DNA of 64,000 bases from Sphingomonas_E sp042693015 (GCF_042693015.1 NZ_CP170544.1:4092001-4156000), one strand, 5' to 3'. Shown: positions 48,710 through 58,251, counted from the stretch's first letter. The notes: generated from the sequence alone by a model not told the origin. Numbers and translations: made by a program.

Positions 48710-50016
48710 TCGACGACCGCCACCGCATCCCTGATCCGCGTCGCAATCTCGTCGATCTGCGCCGTCGATATGATCAGCGGCGGCGACAGCGCGATGATGT
48801 CGCCCGTCACCCGCACCAGCAGGCCATCATCGAAGCAGCGATGGAACACCGCCTTGCCCCGCGCGCCCGGCGCATCGGGGCGCGGTGCGAGTTCTATCCC
48901 CGCCACCAGCCCGATCGTGCGGATGTCGATCACATGCGGCGCATCGCGCAAGCCATGGATCGCGTCCGCCCAATAGTCGGCCAGCCCCGCCGCGCGCACG
49001 AACAGCCCTTCCTCGGCATAGGTTTCGAGCGTCGCGAGGCCGGCCGCCGCCGCCAGCGGGTGGCCTGAATAGGTGTAACCGTGGAACAGCTCGATCCCCG
49101 GCGCGGCATTGTCGACCACCGCGGCGTGGACATGGTTCGCCACTGCGACCGCCCCCATCGGCACCGCGCCGTTGGTGAGCCCCTTGGCCATGGTGATCAT
49201 GTCGGGCGTGACGCCGAAGGCCTGCGCGGCAAAGGGCGCGCCGATCCGGCCGAAACCGGTGATCACCTCATCGAAGATCAGCAATATGCCATATTTCTTC
49301 GTGATCTCGCGCAACCGCTCAAGATAGCCCTTTGGCGGCGCCAGCACGCCCGTAGATCCCGCCACCGGCTCGACGATCACCGCCGCGATCGTCTCCGCGC
49401 CGTGCAGGTTGACGATGTCCTCCAGCGCGTCGGCCAGATGCGCGCCCCATTCGGGCTGCCCGCGGCTGAACCCCTGTTCGGCATGGTTATAGGTATGCGG
49501 CAGATGGTCGACACCGGGCAGGCTGAGGAAAGCGCGGCGGTTGTTGACGATGCCGCCCACCGAAACCCCGCCGAAATTGACGCCATGATAGGCCCGCGCG
49601 CGGCCGATCAGCCGGGTGCGGCTGCCCTGGCCGATGGCGCGCTGGTAGGCCAATGCGATCTTGAGCGCCGAATCCACCGCCTCCGACCCGGAATTGGCGA
49701 AGAACACATGGTCCATGCCATCGGGCGCGATCTCCGCCACCCGGCTCGCCAGCCGGAAGGCGAGCGGATGGGCAAGATTGAAGGTCGGCGCGAAATCGAG
49801 TTCCCCCGCGGTCTCGCGGATCGCCTCGACAATCTTGGGTCGCGTGTGGCCGGCATTGACGCACCACAACCCCGCCGTCCCGTCGAGGATCTGGCGCCCG
49901 TCGGGCGTCCAGTAATGCATGTCCTTCGCCCGCGCGAGCAGGCGGGGATCGGCCTTGTAGCCGCGATTGTCGGTGAAAGGCAGCCAGAAGGCGGCAAGGT
50001 CGTTGGGGTTGGTCAT
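48706..50016 (-). CDS. Class III aminotransferase, omega-type (first copy)
   Basis: A 436-residue PLP aminotransferase of the omega/beta-alanine-pyruvate group. FANSGSEAVDSALKIA, IFDEVITGFGR and the PLP lysine in TMAKGLTNG are seen in order. In this setting it could transaminate putrescine with pyruvate (SpuC role) or act on GABA after PuuD. A second, distinct class III aminotransferase lies three genes upstream. The ATG at 50016 has AAGGAAGG; a longer reading would be coded by repeat DNA and is rejected. Confidence 0.9.
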   Translation of the reverse strand: MTNPNDLAAFWLPFTDNRGYKADPRLLARAKDMHYWTPDGRQILDGTAGLWCVNAGHTRPKIVEAIRETAGELDFAPTFNLAHPLAFRLASRVAEIAPDGMDHVFFANSGSEAVDSALKIALAYQRAIGQGSRTRLIGRARAYHGVNFGGVSVGGIVNNRRAFLSLPGVDHLPHTYNHAEQGFSRGQPEWGAHLADALEDIVNLHGAETIAAVIVEPVAGSTGVLAPPKGYLERLREITKKYGILLIFDEVITGFGRIGAPFAAQAFGVTPDMITMAKGLTNGAVPMGAVAVANHVHAAVVDNAAPGIELFHGYTYSGHPLAAAAGLATLETYAEEGLFVRAAGLADYWADAIHGLRDAPHVIDIRTIGLVAGIELAPRPDAPGARGKAVFHRCFDDGLLVRVTGDIIALSPPLIISTAQIDEIATRIRDAVAVVD

Positions 50017-50145
50017 CTTCCTTCCTTCTCCCCTCCCTGCGTGCAGGGAGGGGCTGGGGGTGGGTGGGTGCGGCGGGCGAAGGTCTTGCGATCGAGGGCA
50101 CCCACCCCTCAATCCCCTCCCTGATGCCAGGGAGGGGAAGCTGGC
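50017..50145. repeat. Inverted palindromic repeat pair in the polyamine operon
   Basis: The 129-nt gap between the first aminotransferase and the first glutamine-synthetase-like gene holds two copies of one element in opposite orientation: 50030-50070 and 50098-50137. Each has a hairpin core of CCCCTCCCTG and CAGGGAGGGG followed by a GGGGTGGGTG tail. The copies differ in the loop. The only other content is the ribosome-binding site of the aminotransferase gene. Confidence 0.8.
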
Positions 50146-51495
50146 TCACACCTTCAACAGCAGATGGTCGCGCTCCCACGAACTGATCACGCCCTGATAG
50201 GCGGTGAGCTCGTCGGCCTTGATCAGCAGGAAGGCGCGGACGAACTTGTCGCCGAGCAGTTCGATCACCTCGGGGCATTCGGTGAAGCGGTCGAGCGCCT
50301 CGTCGAGATTGCGCGGCAAGGTGCGCAGGTGGAGATAGGCATTGCCCTCCACCATCGGCGCCGGATTGACCGCGTCACGCACGCCGATGAAACCACACAC
50401 CAATGACGCCGCGAGCGCGAGATAGGGATTGGCGTCGGCCCCCGGCGTCCGATTCTCGATCCGCGTATTGGCGACGTCGGTGATCGGCACGCGCAGCCCG
50501 CAGCTTCGGTTGTCATAGCCCCATTGCAGGTTGATCGGCGCTGCATGGCCCGGCCGCATCCGGCGGAAGCTGTTGATATTGGGTGCAAACAGTGGAGCCA
50601 CTTCGGGCAGATATTTCTGCAATCCCCCCACGAAATGGCGGAACACGTCGCTCAGGCCATCGGGCTTCTCGCCGAACAGGTTGCGTCCCGTCAGCTTGTC
50701 GTTGGCGGAGATATGGAGATGCATCGCGCTGCCCGGCTGATGCTCCATCGGCTTGGCCATGAAGGTCGCATAGACACCGTGCTTGAGGGCCACCTGGCGG
50801 ACGATGCGCTTGAATACGATCACCTGGTCGCACAGGTGGATCGGCTCGCCATGGTTGAAGTTGATCTCGAGCTGCGCGGTCCCCGCCTCGTGGATCATCG
50901 TGTCGAGATGGAGCGAGGCGGCCTCGGCCTGCTCATAGATGTCCTCGATCAGATCCTCATATTCGGTGACGGCCTCCAGCCCATAAGGCTGCGGCGCGGT
51001 CTCGGCGCGGCCCGATCGCCCGGCCGGCGGCTCCAGCGGCAGATCGGGATCGGTGTTGACCTTGGTCAGGTAGAATTCCAGCTCGGGGGCGACCACCACC
51101 TCCCAGCCCATCTTGTCGTAAAGGCCGAGCACCTTCTTCAGCACATGACGCGGCGCGATCTCGAACGGGTCGCCATTCTTGTGATGCGCGTCGGCGAAGA
51201 CGAAGGCGGTCGGCGTCTTGAACCCCGGCGCCACGCACAAGGATGCGGGGTCGGGGTGGAGCGACACGTCCGGGTCGCTGAAACTTTCCGCCTCGGACGG
51301 CTCATCGGCATATTCGCCGGTGACGGTGACGTTGAAGATGCTGCTCGGCATCCGGAGCGATCCGTTATGGACCGATTGCAGGAATTTCTGCGCCGGCCAC
51401 ACCTTGCCGCGGATGACGCCGTTCATATCGGGCACGAGGCATTCGACCTCGCTGATCCCGTTGGCCGCGATCCACTCGCGGAAGCTGGTACTCAT
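50146..51495 (-). CDS. puuA: Gamma-glutamylpolyamine synthetase, glutamine synthetase family (first copy)
   Basis: A 449-residue glutamine-synthetase-like ligase that should join glutamate to putrescine or another amine using ATP. Metal and substrate blocks are in order: PELEFYLTKV, QLEINFNHGEP, GSAMHLHIS, FRRMRPGHAAP and NRTPGADANPYLA. Length and the MNGVIRGK segment near residue 25 fit PuuA/SpuB-type enzymes rather than nitrogen-assimilating GlnA (about 470 residues). It is about equal in length to, but clearly different from, the second copy at 56.9-58.3 kb. AAGGTGA precedes the ATG. Confidence 0.9.
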   Translation of the reverse strand: MSTSFREWIAANGISEVECLVPDMNGVIRGKVWPAQKFLQSVHNGSLRMPSSIFNVTVTGEYADEPSEAESFSDPDVSLHPDPASLCVAPGFKTPTAFVFADAHHKNGDPFEIAPRHVLKKVLGLYDKMGWEVVVAPELEFYLTKVNTDPDLPLEPPAGRSGRAETAPQPYGLEAVTEYEDLIEDIYEQAEAASLHLDTMIHEAGTAQLEINFNHGEPIHLCDQVIVFKRIVRQVALKHGVYATFMAKPMEHQPGSAMHLHISANDKLTGRNLFGEKPDGLSDVFRHFVGGLQKYLPEVAPLFAPNINSFRRMRPGHAAPINLQWGYDNRSCGLRVPITDVANTRIENRTPGADANPYLALAASLVCGFIGVRDAVNPAPMVEGNAYLHLRTLPRNLDEALDRFTECPEVIELLGDKFVRAFLLIKADELTAYQGVISSWERDHLLLKV

Positions 51496-51668
51496 AAAGT
51501 CACCTTATTTTCCCTTCCCTCACACTCTCCGTCCCGCCCGCCGTTCGTCCCGAACGAAGTGGAGGGCCGTGCCCCGAGCGATACGGCAACGTGTCTCGAC
51601 GCAGCCTGTCCTCGGGTTCGGCGGAGCCGAAGTCCGGGGGCTCGACACGAACGGGGTTGGGGCGTCCA
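51496..51668. repeat. Complex palindromic repeat in the polyamine operon
   Basis: A 173-nt gap between the first ligase gene and the second aminotransferase gene. Outer arms CCGTTCGT (51541-51548) and ACGAACGG (51647-51654) are inverted, and an inner TTCGGC-GGA-GCCGAA hairpin lies near 51617-51631. This is a different repeat family from those in the other two operon gaps. No gene is seen. Confidence 0.65.
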
Positions 51669-53084
51669 TCACCCCAACGTCTCCACCTCCACATGGTCCG
51701 GCGCCGGCATCTTCGCGAGCGTCGGCCCCACCTCGTCGAGCGCGGCGTGGATGATCGCGACCATCCGGTCCACTTCCTCATGGGTGATGATGAAGGGCGG
51801 GCACATGACGATCGAATCGCGGATCGCCCGCACCATCAGCCCGCCGGCGATGCAGGCGTCGCGCACCACCGGGCCGGCCGCGCCTTCCTTGCCGGTGAAG
51901 CGCTGGTTGGTGCCTTTCTTCGCGACGATCTCGACCGCGCCCAGCAGCCCGCAGCTCCGCGTCTCGCCGACCAGCGGATGATCGTCGAGGCTCTTCAATG
52001 CCTTGGCGAAATAGGGGCCGATGTCGCGGGCGACGCGATCGACCAGCCCTTCGCGCTCGATTATCTCGAGGTTGCGGAGCGCCACCGCGGCCGCGACCGG
52101 ATGGCCCGAATAGGTGTAGCCGTGGACGAAATCCTCGTCGCTTGCACGCAGCGTCTCGACGATCTCGTGGCTGACGCCGGTGGCGGAGATCGGCTGGTAG
52201 CCCGACGACAGCCCCTTCGCCATCGAGACGATGTCAGGCGTGTAGCCGAAGCGCTGGAAGCCGAACCATTTGCCCAGCCGCCCGAAGCCGGTGATCACCT
52301 CGTCGGAAACGAGCAGGATGCCATATTTGCGGCAGATCGCCTCCACCCGGCCCCAATAGCCGGGCGGCGGGATGATGACGCCGCCTGCGCCCTGCACCGG
52401 CTCGCCGATGAAGGCCGCGACCTTATCCGGCCCCACGCTCAGGATGCGCGCCTCGATCTCGGCTGCCGCACGCGCGCCAAAGGCTTCCGGGTCTTCGCCG
52501 AATCCCTCGCCGAAATGGTAGGGCTGCATGACATGCTCGACGCCGGGGATCGGCAGCCCCCCTTGCGCGTGCATATAGCTCATGCCCCCCAGGCTCGCGC
52601 CGGCGACGGTCGATCCATGATAGGCGTTGCGCCGGCTGATGAAGACCTGCCGTTCGGGCTGGCCCTTCAACGTCCAGTAATGGCGGACCAGCCGGAACAC
52701 GGTGTCGTTCGATTCCGACCCGGACGAGTTGAAGAATACATGCTGCAACTCGCCGCCGAGCAGCCCGGCGATCTTGGTGGCCAACTCGACCGCCGGCACC
52801 GTCGCAGTGCGGAAGAAGCTGTTATAATAAGGCAGCTCCAGCATCTGCTCATAGGCGACCTTGGCCAGCTCCTCGCGGCCATAGCCGACATCGACGCACC
52901 ACAGGCCCGCCATCCCGTCGAGGATGGCATGGCCCTCCCCGTCCCAGATTGTCGATCCTTCGGCCCGCGTGATGATCCGGCTGCCGCCCAAATCCTGGAT
53001 CAGCTTGTAATTCGCCTGCGCGGGGAGGTGATGGGCCACGTCCTGCTTGCGCAGATTGGCAATGTCATAGTTGCGCACGGTCAC
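51669..53084 (-). CDS. spuC: Class III aminotransferase, putrescine-pyruvate type (second copy)
   Basis: A 471-residue PLP aminotransferase resembling SpuC of Pseudomonas. FNSSGSESNDTVFRLVRHYW, split by residues 117-136, SRRNAYHGSTVAGASLGG and the PLP lysine in SMAKGLSSGY are typical. It probably transfers an amino group from putrescine (or a related amine) to pyruvate. The start is a GTG at 53084 that overlaps the puuD-type stop by 4 nt (GTGA), with AAGGAAGG 4 nt upstream; an ATG further up would lie inside the neighbouring gene. Confidence 0.9.
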   Translation of the reverse strand: MTVRNYDIANLRKQDVAHHLPAQANYKLIQDLGGSRIITRAEGSTIWDGEGHAILDGMAGLWCVDVGYGREELAKVAYEQMLELPYYNSFFRTATVPAVELATKIAGLLGGELQHVFFNSSGSESNDTVFRLVRHYWTLKGQPERQVFISRRNAYHGSTVAGASLGGMSYMHAQGGLPIPGVEHVMQPYHFGEGFGEDPEAFGARAAAEIEARILSVGPDKVAAFIGEPVQGAGGVIIPPPGYWGRVEAICRKYGILLVSDEVITGFGRLGKWFGFQRFGYTPDIVSMAKGLSSGYQPISATGVSHEIVETLRASDEDFVHGYTYSGHPVAAAVALRNLEIIEREGLVDRVARDIGPYFAKALKSLDDHPLVGETRSCGLLGAVEIVAKKGTNQRFTGKEGAAGPVVRDACIAGGLMVRAIRDSIVMCPPFIITHEEVDRMVAIIHAALDEVGPTLAKMPAPDHVEVETLG

Positions 53085-53845
53085 GCGCCTTCCTTCGCCT
53101 GTTGGGCCGCGAACGCTTCGCCACGAAGCGTCCGGCCCATGATTCCGAAAAAGCCCTGGGAGGATGCGTCCCGATCGGTCTGCCATTCGGGATGCCATTG
53201 AACGGCGAGCACGGGGGTGCCGCCGGGACTGGCCGAGACCGCCTCGATCACGCCATCGGGCGCCGTCGCCTCAACAGACAGACCCGCGCCCAGCCTCTTC
53301 ACGCCCTGGAAATGGACGGAGTTCACCTTGAGGCTGTCGCGTCCGAATGCGCGCGCCAGCACGCCATCTCGCGCGAGATTGACGTCATGACTGTGCGCGA
53401 ACATCGCATCCAATGGCACGCCATCGGGCGAATGGTGGGAAAGCGCCCGGTCGGCATCGCCCAGCGCACGGTCCAGCGTGCCGCCGAAAGCGACATTGAT
53501 CTCCTGGAAGCCGCGGCAGATGCCGAACACCGGCTTGCCCAGCTCGATCATCACCTCGATCAAAGCGAGGCTCATCTCGTCGCGGGCGGGATCGAACGGC
53601 CCCTTGCCATCGGCGTCGCCATAGCGTTCCGGGCCGACATTCGACGGACTCCCCGTCAGCAGCAGCCCGTCGATCCGCGTGGCTGCCTCGCGCGCCGACA
53701 TCAGGTCGGGCCGGGCCGGGATGAGCAGCGCCGCCGCATCGGCATGGCGCATCGCCGCTTCCATATAGCGGTCGATCACCACCTGCGCCGATTCCTCGCC
53801 GAACGGCCGGTTGCAGGCGGTGATGCCGAGAAGGGGGCGGGTCAC
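53081..53845 (-). CDS. puuD: Gamma-glutamyl-GABA hydrolase (class I amidotransferase-like)
   Basis: A 254-residue peptidase C26 protein. The nucleophile cysteine is in VFGICRGFQEINV (near 115) and the His/Glu pair in AVQWHPEWQ near the C terminus. It should release GABA from gamma-glutamyl-GABA, the last step of the Puu route (SpuA in Pseudomonas). The start is a GTG at 53845 with GGGGAGG 8 nt upstream. The next gene overlaps it by 4 nt. Upstream lies a repeat-filled gap. Confidence 0.92.
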   Translation of the reverse strand: MTRPLLGITACNRPFGEESAQVVIDRYMEAAMRHADAAALLIPARPDLMSAREAATRIDGLLLTGSPSNVGPERYGDADGKGPFDPARDEMSLALIEVMIELGKPVFGICRGFQEINVAFGGTLDRALGDADRALSHHSPDGVPLDAMFAHSHDVNLARDGVLARAFGRDSLKVNSVHFQGVKRLGAGLSVEATAPDGVIEAVSASPGGTPVLAVQWHPEWQTDRDASSQGFFGIMGRTLRGEAFAAQQAKEGA

Positions 53846-54002
53846 GGGAGCCTCCCCCTAAATCCTCCCCGGCACGGGGAGGGGGACCATCCGAAGGATG
53901 GTGGAGGGGGCGTTTCACAGGCAACGCGGTCACTTGACGCACGCCCCCTCCACCGCTTCGCGGTCCCCCTCCCCGTTCCGGGGAGGATCTGGAATGCCCC
54001 CC
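53846..54002. repeat. Inverted repeat pair between puuD- and potG-type genes
   Basis: Two copies of one element face each other: 53862-53912 and 53942-53988. They are nearly identical (ATCCTCCCCGG.ACGGGGAG then GGGGACC...GGTGGAGGGGGCG) except for a small inner hairpin, ATCC-GAA-GGAT in one and CGC-GAA-GCG in the other. The compensating change in that inner stem shows that base pairing, not sequence, is kept. Confidence 0.8.
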
Positions 54003-55127
54003 TCATGACAACAACACCGCCGGCGATCGCGGATGCCAGGCGAGCCACACCGGCTGCTCCCAGTCGAAGCCGCGCTCCTCATAGCGTGCGACGTTGGACC
54101 GCAGCACGCGGACGCGCATCCCCGATGGCACCTGCACCTCATAGACCGTCTCGCTGCCGAGATAGGAGATATGGCAGATCGTCCCCGCCACCACATTATG
54201 CCCCTCGGGCACGCCCGACACGACCGGCGGCAACCCGACCTCCGGCCGGTGCAGCATCTCGATCTTCTCCGGCCGGATCGCCGCCCACACCGTCGATCCC
54301 GCCGCGCCCGACACGCCATGATCGACATAGATCGGGCTCGCCAGCGCCGGCGACGTGACCACGGCTCGGTCGGGCTCGTCCACCGTCAGCCGCCCCTCGA
54401 ACATGTTCACGCTGCCGATAAAGTCGGCGACGAAGCGGTTGGCGGGATATTCGTAAAGATCGGTCGGGCTCGCCACCTGCTGCATCAGCCCGCGATGCAT
54501 GACGGCGCAGCGCGTCGCCATCGCCAGCGCTTCATCCTGGTCATGCGTCACCATTACGAAGGTGACGCCCACCTTGTCCTGGATCTGCGCCATTTCCGAT
54601 CGCATCTGCTCGCGCAGCTTGGCGTCGAGCGCCGACAGCGGCTCGTCGAGCAACAGCACCCGCGGCCGCTTCACCAGCGCACGGGCAAGCGCCACGCGCT
54701 GGCGCTGACCACCGGAAAGCTGGTCGGGCTTCCTCTCCTCCAGCCCGTCGAGCTTGACGAGCGCCAGTGCCGCCGCGACGCGCTCCTCGCGTTCGGCCTT
54801 GGCGACGCCGTCCATGCGCAGGCCATAAGCGACATTGTCGGCGACGCTCATGTGCGGGAAGACCGCGTAGGACTGGAACACCATGTTCACCGGCCGCTTG
54901 TTGGGCGGCACCCCGGCCATGTCCTCGCCATCGATCAGGATGCGGCCCTCGGTCGGGATTTCGAGCCCCGCGAGCATCCGCAGCAAGGTCGTCTTGCCGC
55001 AGCCCGATGGCCCCAGCAGCGCAAAGAACTCGCCCTCCTCGATCTCCAGATTGGCGTCATCCACCGCGGTGAACTGGCCGAAGCGCTTGGTGACGCCCTC
55101 GATCCGGATCAGCGTTTTCCCCACCAT
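54003..55127 (-). CDS. potG: Polyamine ABC transporter ATP-binding protein
   Basis: A 374-residue importer ATPase of the PotA/PotG type. Walker A GPSGCGKTT (about 40-48), Q-loop FQSYAVFPHM, signature LSGGQRQRVALARAL and Walker B LLLDEPLSALD are intact, and a C-terminal TOBE domain (about 285-360) is present. Its ATG at 55127 shares one base with the potI-type stop. Confidence 0.95.
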   Translation of the reverse strand: MVGKTLIRIEGVTKRFGQFTAVDDANLEIEEGEFFALLGPSGCGKTTLLRMLAGLEIPTEGRILIDGEDMAGVPPNKRPVNMVFQSYAVFPHMSVADNVAYGLRMDGVAKAEREERVAAALALVKLDGLEERKPDQLSGGQRQRVALARALVKRPRVLLLDEPLSALDAKLREQMRSEMAQIQDKVGVTFVMVTHDQDEALAMATRCAVMHRGLMQQVASPTDLYEYPANRFVADFIGSVNMFEGRLTVDEPDRAVVTSPALASPIYVDHGVSGAAGSTVWAAIRPEKIEMLHRPEVGLPPVVSGVPEGHNVVAGTICHISYLGSETVYEVQVPSGMRVRVLRSNVARYEERGFDWEQPVWLAWHPRSPAVLLS

Positions 55128-55975
55128 CACGCGCCCCCGCTCTTGGCCACTTCGCGGCCCTGCAGCTTCAATCCGATCGCCGTCATCAGCACCGTCACCA
55201 CGATCAGCACGGTCGATGCAGCATTCACCTCCGGCGTCACCGAGAAGCGCACCATCGAATAGACCTTCACGGGGAAGGTCACCGTGTCGGGCCCGGCGGT
55301 GAAGAAGGTGATGACGAAATCGTCGAGGCTGAGCGTGAAGGCGAGCAAGGCGCCCGCCACCAGCGCCGGCCGCATGTGCGGCACCAGCACGTCGATGAAG
55401 GCCCGCCATTCGCTCGCCCCCAGATCCTTCGCCGCTTCCTCCAACTCGCGGTTGAACGAGGCGAGCCGCGCGCGGACGATCACCGCGACGAAGGGGAAGC
55501 AGAAGGAGACGTGCGCGATGATGATCGCGCCGAGATTGAGCGGCCAGGTCAGTCCCTGCGGCCAGGGCATCACGCGCGAGAAGAAGACCAGCATCGCCAC
55601 GCCCATGCAGATCTCCGGCACGACGATCGGCAGCGCCAAGGTGCCTTCGAACGCGGACTTGAACGGGAAACGGAAGCGCCAGCAGGCGACCGCGACGAGC
55701 GCGCCGAGCACCACGCTGATCACCGTCGCCAGCGCCGCGATGGTCAGCGAATTGGTGAACGCCTCGAACAGGCTCGCATTGCGGAAGGCCTTGAAATACC
55801 AGTCCAACGTGAAGCCGGTCCAGACGATGTTGCGCTTCGATTCATTGAAGCTGAACACCATCAAGGTGATCAGCGGCGCATAGAGGAAGATCGTCACCAG
55901 CACGATCCAGAGCTGGAGCGGCCAGCGCCGGAAATAATCGAGCGGCCCGATCGGTTCGCGGTTCCGGCCGATCAT
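55127..55975 (-). CDS. potI: Polyamine ABC transporter permease (PotI type)
   Basis: A 282-residue inner-membrane permease with about six hydrophobic segments. The EAA coupling motif is recognisable as EEAAKDLGASEWRAFIDVLVP, split here by residues 176-195. It pairs with the PotH-type permease encoded immediately upstream, overlapping by 4 nt. Confidence 0.94.
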   Translation of the reverse strand: MIGRNREPIGPLDYFRRWPLQLWIVLVTIFLYAPLITLMVFSFNESKRNIVWTGFTLDWYFKAFRNASLFEAFTNSLTIAALATVISVVLGALVAVACWRFRFPFKSAFEGTLALPIVVPEICMGVAMLVFFSRVMPWPQGLTWPLNLGAIIIAHVSFCFPFVAVIVRARLASFNRELEEAAKDLGASEWRAFIDVLVPHMRPALVAGALLAFTLSLDDFVITFFTAGPDTVTFPVKVYSMVRFSVTPEVNAASTVLIVVTVLMTAIGLKLQGREVAKSGGA

Positions 55976-56847
55976 CGTGCCAGCCTCCGCCGCCGGTTGG
56001 TTATCACCGCCTGCCCCGCGATCGCGATGAAGGTCAGATACATCAGGATGAAGGACAAGGCCGATCCGAACGGCCAGTCATTCGCCCGCTTGAACTGGCT
56101 TTCGATCACATTGGCGATCATCTGGCTGTCCGGCCCGCCGAGCAGATCGGGCGTAAGGTAACTGCCCAGCGCCGGGATGAAGGTGATCAGCAGCCCCGAC
56201 AGGATGCCCGGCAGTGCGAGGGGCACCACCACCTCCCAGATCGTCCGGAGATGCCCCGCCCCCAGATCGAGGCTCGCCTCCAGCAGCGAGCGATCGAGCC
56301 GGTCGAGCGCGGCGTATAGCGGCAACACCAGGAAGGGCAGATTGACGTAAACCAGCCCCAGGATCACCGCGAAATTATTGTGGAGCAGCGGCAGCGGCTC
56401 GAACGCCCAGCCCATATGCTCGGCCGCCCAGCCGAGCGAGTTGTTGACGTAACCCTCGCGCCGCAACACCGCCATCAGCGCATAGGTGCGGATCAGCAAA
56501 TTGGTCCAGAAAGGTAGCATGATCAGCAGCAGCAGCCACGCCTTCGCCTTGTCCGGTGCGAAGGTGATGGCGAGCGCGACGGGAAATCCGATCACCAGGC
56601 ACAGGAAGGTGGTGAGCGCCGCCAGCCACAAGGATTTCAGGAAAATCTCGAGATAGACCGCGTCCGCCGCGCGGACATAATGGCGGAAGGTGCCGCTGAT
56701 CTCGATCGTTGTCGGCCCGACATTCTGGCCGAAGCTATAGGCCCAGATCACCGCCAGCGGCACGACGAAGAAGACGAACAGCCACAAAGCCGGTGCGGTG
56801 AAGATGGCGGCGAAGGGGCCTTTGGCGCGTTTCCAGTCCTCTTCCAT
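55972..56847 (-). CDS. potH: Polyamine ABC transporter permease (PotH type)
   Basis: A 291-residue permease with about six hydrophobic segments. The EAA-type loop is LLEASLDLGAGHLRTIWEVV, split by residues 188-207. Together with the PotI- and PotG-type proteins and the separately encoded binding protein it forms a complete putrescine/spermidine importer. It begins 18 nt after the second ligase gene. Confidence 0.94.
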   Translation of the reverse strand: MEEDWKRAKGPFAAIFTAPALWLFVFFVVPLAVIWAYSFGQNVGPTTIEISGTFRHYVRAADAVYLEIFLKSLWLAALTTFLCLVIGFPVALAITFAPDKAKAWLLLLIMLPFWTNLLIRTYALMAVLRREGYVNNSLGWAAEHMGWAFEPLPLLHNNFAVILGLVYVNLPFLVLPLYAALDRLDRSLLEASLDLGAGHLRTIWEVVVPLALPGILSGLLITFIPALGSYLTPDLLGGPDSQMIANVIESQFKRANDWPFGSALSFILMYLTFIAIAGQAVITNRRRRLAR

Positions 56848-56865
56848 CCGCTTGTCCCCCCAGCT

Positions 56866-58251
56866 TCAGGCGTTATGCAGATACCAGTCATAATCGAGCG
56901 GCATCACCTGTTCGAAGAAGCGCGCCTGTTCGGTGCGCTTGACGATGGCGAACATGTCGACCGTCCGGTCACCCAGATAGTCGCGCAGCACCTGCGACTG
57001 CTCGAACAGTCGCACCGCATCGAACCAGTTGGTCGGCAGGCTCGATCCCGCAGCACTCGCCGCGGCATAGCCGTCGCCCGTCACCGGCGGGCCGGGGTCG
57101 ATGCGATGGGTGATGCCATGATGGACCGCCGCCAGCAGCGCCGCGAGCGCCAGATAAGGATTGGCGTCCGCACCCGCGACGCGATGCTCGATATGCCGGG
57201 TGTGCGGCAACCCGGCCGGCACGCGCAGCGCCACCGTGCGGTTGTTCACGCCCCAGGTCGGCGCGGTCGGGGCATAGCTGTTCGCCTTGAAGCGGCGATA
57301 GCTGTTGGCGTTGGGCGCGAAGATCGCCATGGATTCCGCCAGCAACGCGCCCATCCCGCCGATCGCGTGGCGCAACATCGGCGTCCCGTGAACATCCTCG
57401 TCGGCAAAGAGATTTCTCCCCTCGGCATCGTTGACGCTGACATGGAGGTGGAGCCCGCTGCCGGCCCGGTCGCTCCACGGCTTCGCCATGAAAGTCACGT
57501 CGCAGCCGTGATTCTTCGCAACGCCCTTGGCCGCACGCTTGTAGGCGACGGCATCGTCGGCGGCGCGTAGCGCATCGCCCTTGTGCTTCAGGGTCAGCTC
57601 CAACTGCCCCGGCGCACATTCGGAGATCACGCCTTCCAGCGGAATCCCCTGCGCGTCCGACGCCGCCCACAGGTCGCGCAGAAAGGGCGATGCCTCCTCC
57701 ACCTGCGGCAGGCCATAGACTTCGGTCGCGGTCGCCATGCCGCGCGGCAGGCGGACCGATCCGTCGCGCCCGCGCCGCCCGTCGACCAGATAAAATTCCA
57801 GCTCGCACGCCACCACCGGGGTCAGGCCATCGGCGGTGAAGCGGTCGATCACCCGTTGCAGCACGGCACGCGGATCGAGTTCGCAGACCGTGCCGTCCAG
57901 TTCGTGCAGCGAGCACATCACCTGCCCGACATCATCGCCCAGCCAGGGCGCCGGCACGATCCCGCCCGGCACCGGCCGCGCCCGCCGGTCGGCGTCGCCA
58001 TCTTCCCAGACGAGGCCGGTATCCTCGCAATCACGGCCCGTAATATCGACCACCTGGATCGATCCCGGCAGGAAACGGCCATAATCATAGACCGCTTCGA
58101 GCTCGTGACGCCGCAGCCTCTTGCCGCGCGGCACGCCGGAAAGCCCCGTGTAGAAGATGTCGAACAGGGCGATATGCGGATTGGCCGCCAGGAACGCCCG
58201 CCCCTCGGCCGGATCGGCGACGAAACCCGCCGGGATCGCATCGCTGCTCAT
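56866..58251 (-). CDS. Gamma-glutamylpolyamine synthetase, glutamine synthetase family (second copy)
   Basis: A 461-residue glutamine-synthetase-like ligase. Recognisable blocks are CELEFYLVDG, GQLELTLKHKG, GSGLHLHVS, NSYRRFKANSYAP and EHRVAGADANPYLA. The LTLKHK segment where the first copy has INFNHG shows the two are distinct paralogues, perhaps specialised for different amines (putrescine against spermidine or ethanolamine). It overlaps the aldehyde dehydrogenase gene by 4 nt (ATGA) and precedes the permease genes, so it is cotranscribed with transport. Confidence 0.88.
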   Translation of the reverse strand: MSSDAIPAGFVADPAEGRAFLAANPHIALFDIFYTGLSGVPRGKRLRRHELEAVYDYGRFLPGSIQVVDITGRDCEDTGLVWEDGDADRRARPVPGGIVPAPWLGDDVGQVMCSLHELDGTVCELDPRAVLQRVIDRFTADGLTPVVACELEFYLVDGRRGRDGSVRLPRGMATATEVYGLPQVEEASPFLRDLWAASDAQGIPLEGVISECAPGQLELTLKHKGDALRAADDAVAYKRAAKGVAKNHGCDVTFMAKPWSDRAGSGLHLHVSVNDAEGRNLFADEDVHGTPMLRHAIGGMGALLAESMAIFAPNANSYRRFKANSYAPTAPTWGVNNRTVALRVPAGLPHTRHIEHRVAGADANPYLALAALLAAVHHGITHRIDPGPPVTGDGYAAASAAGSSLPTNWFDAVRLFEQSQVLRDYLGDRTVDMFAIVKRTEQARFFEQVMPLDYDWYLHNA

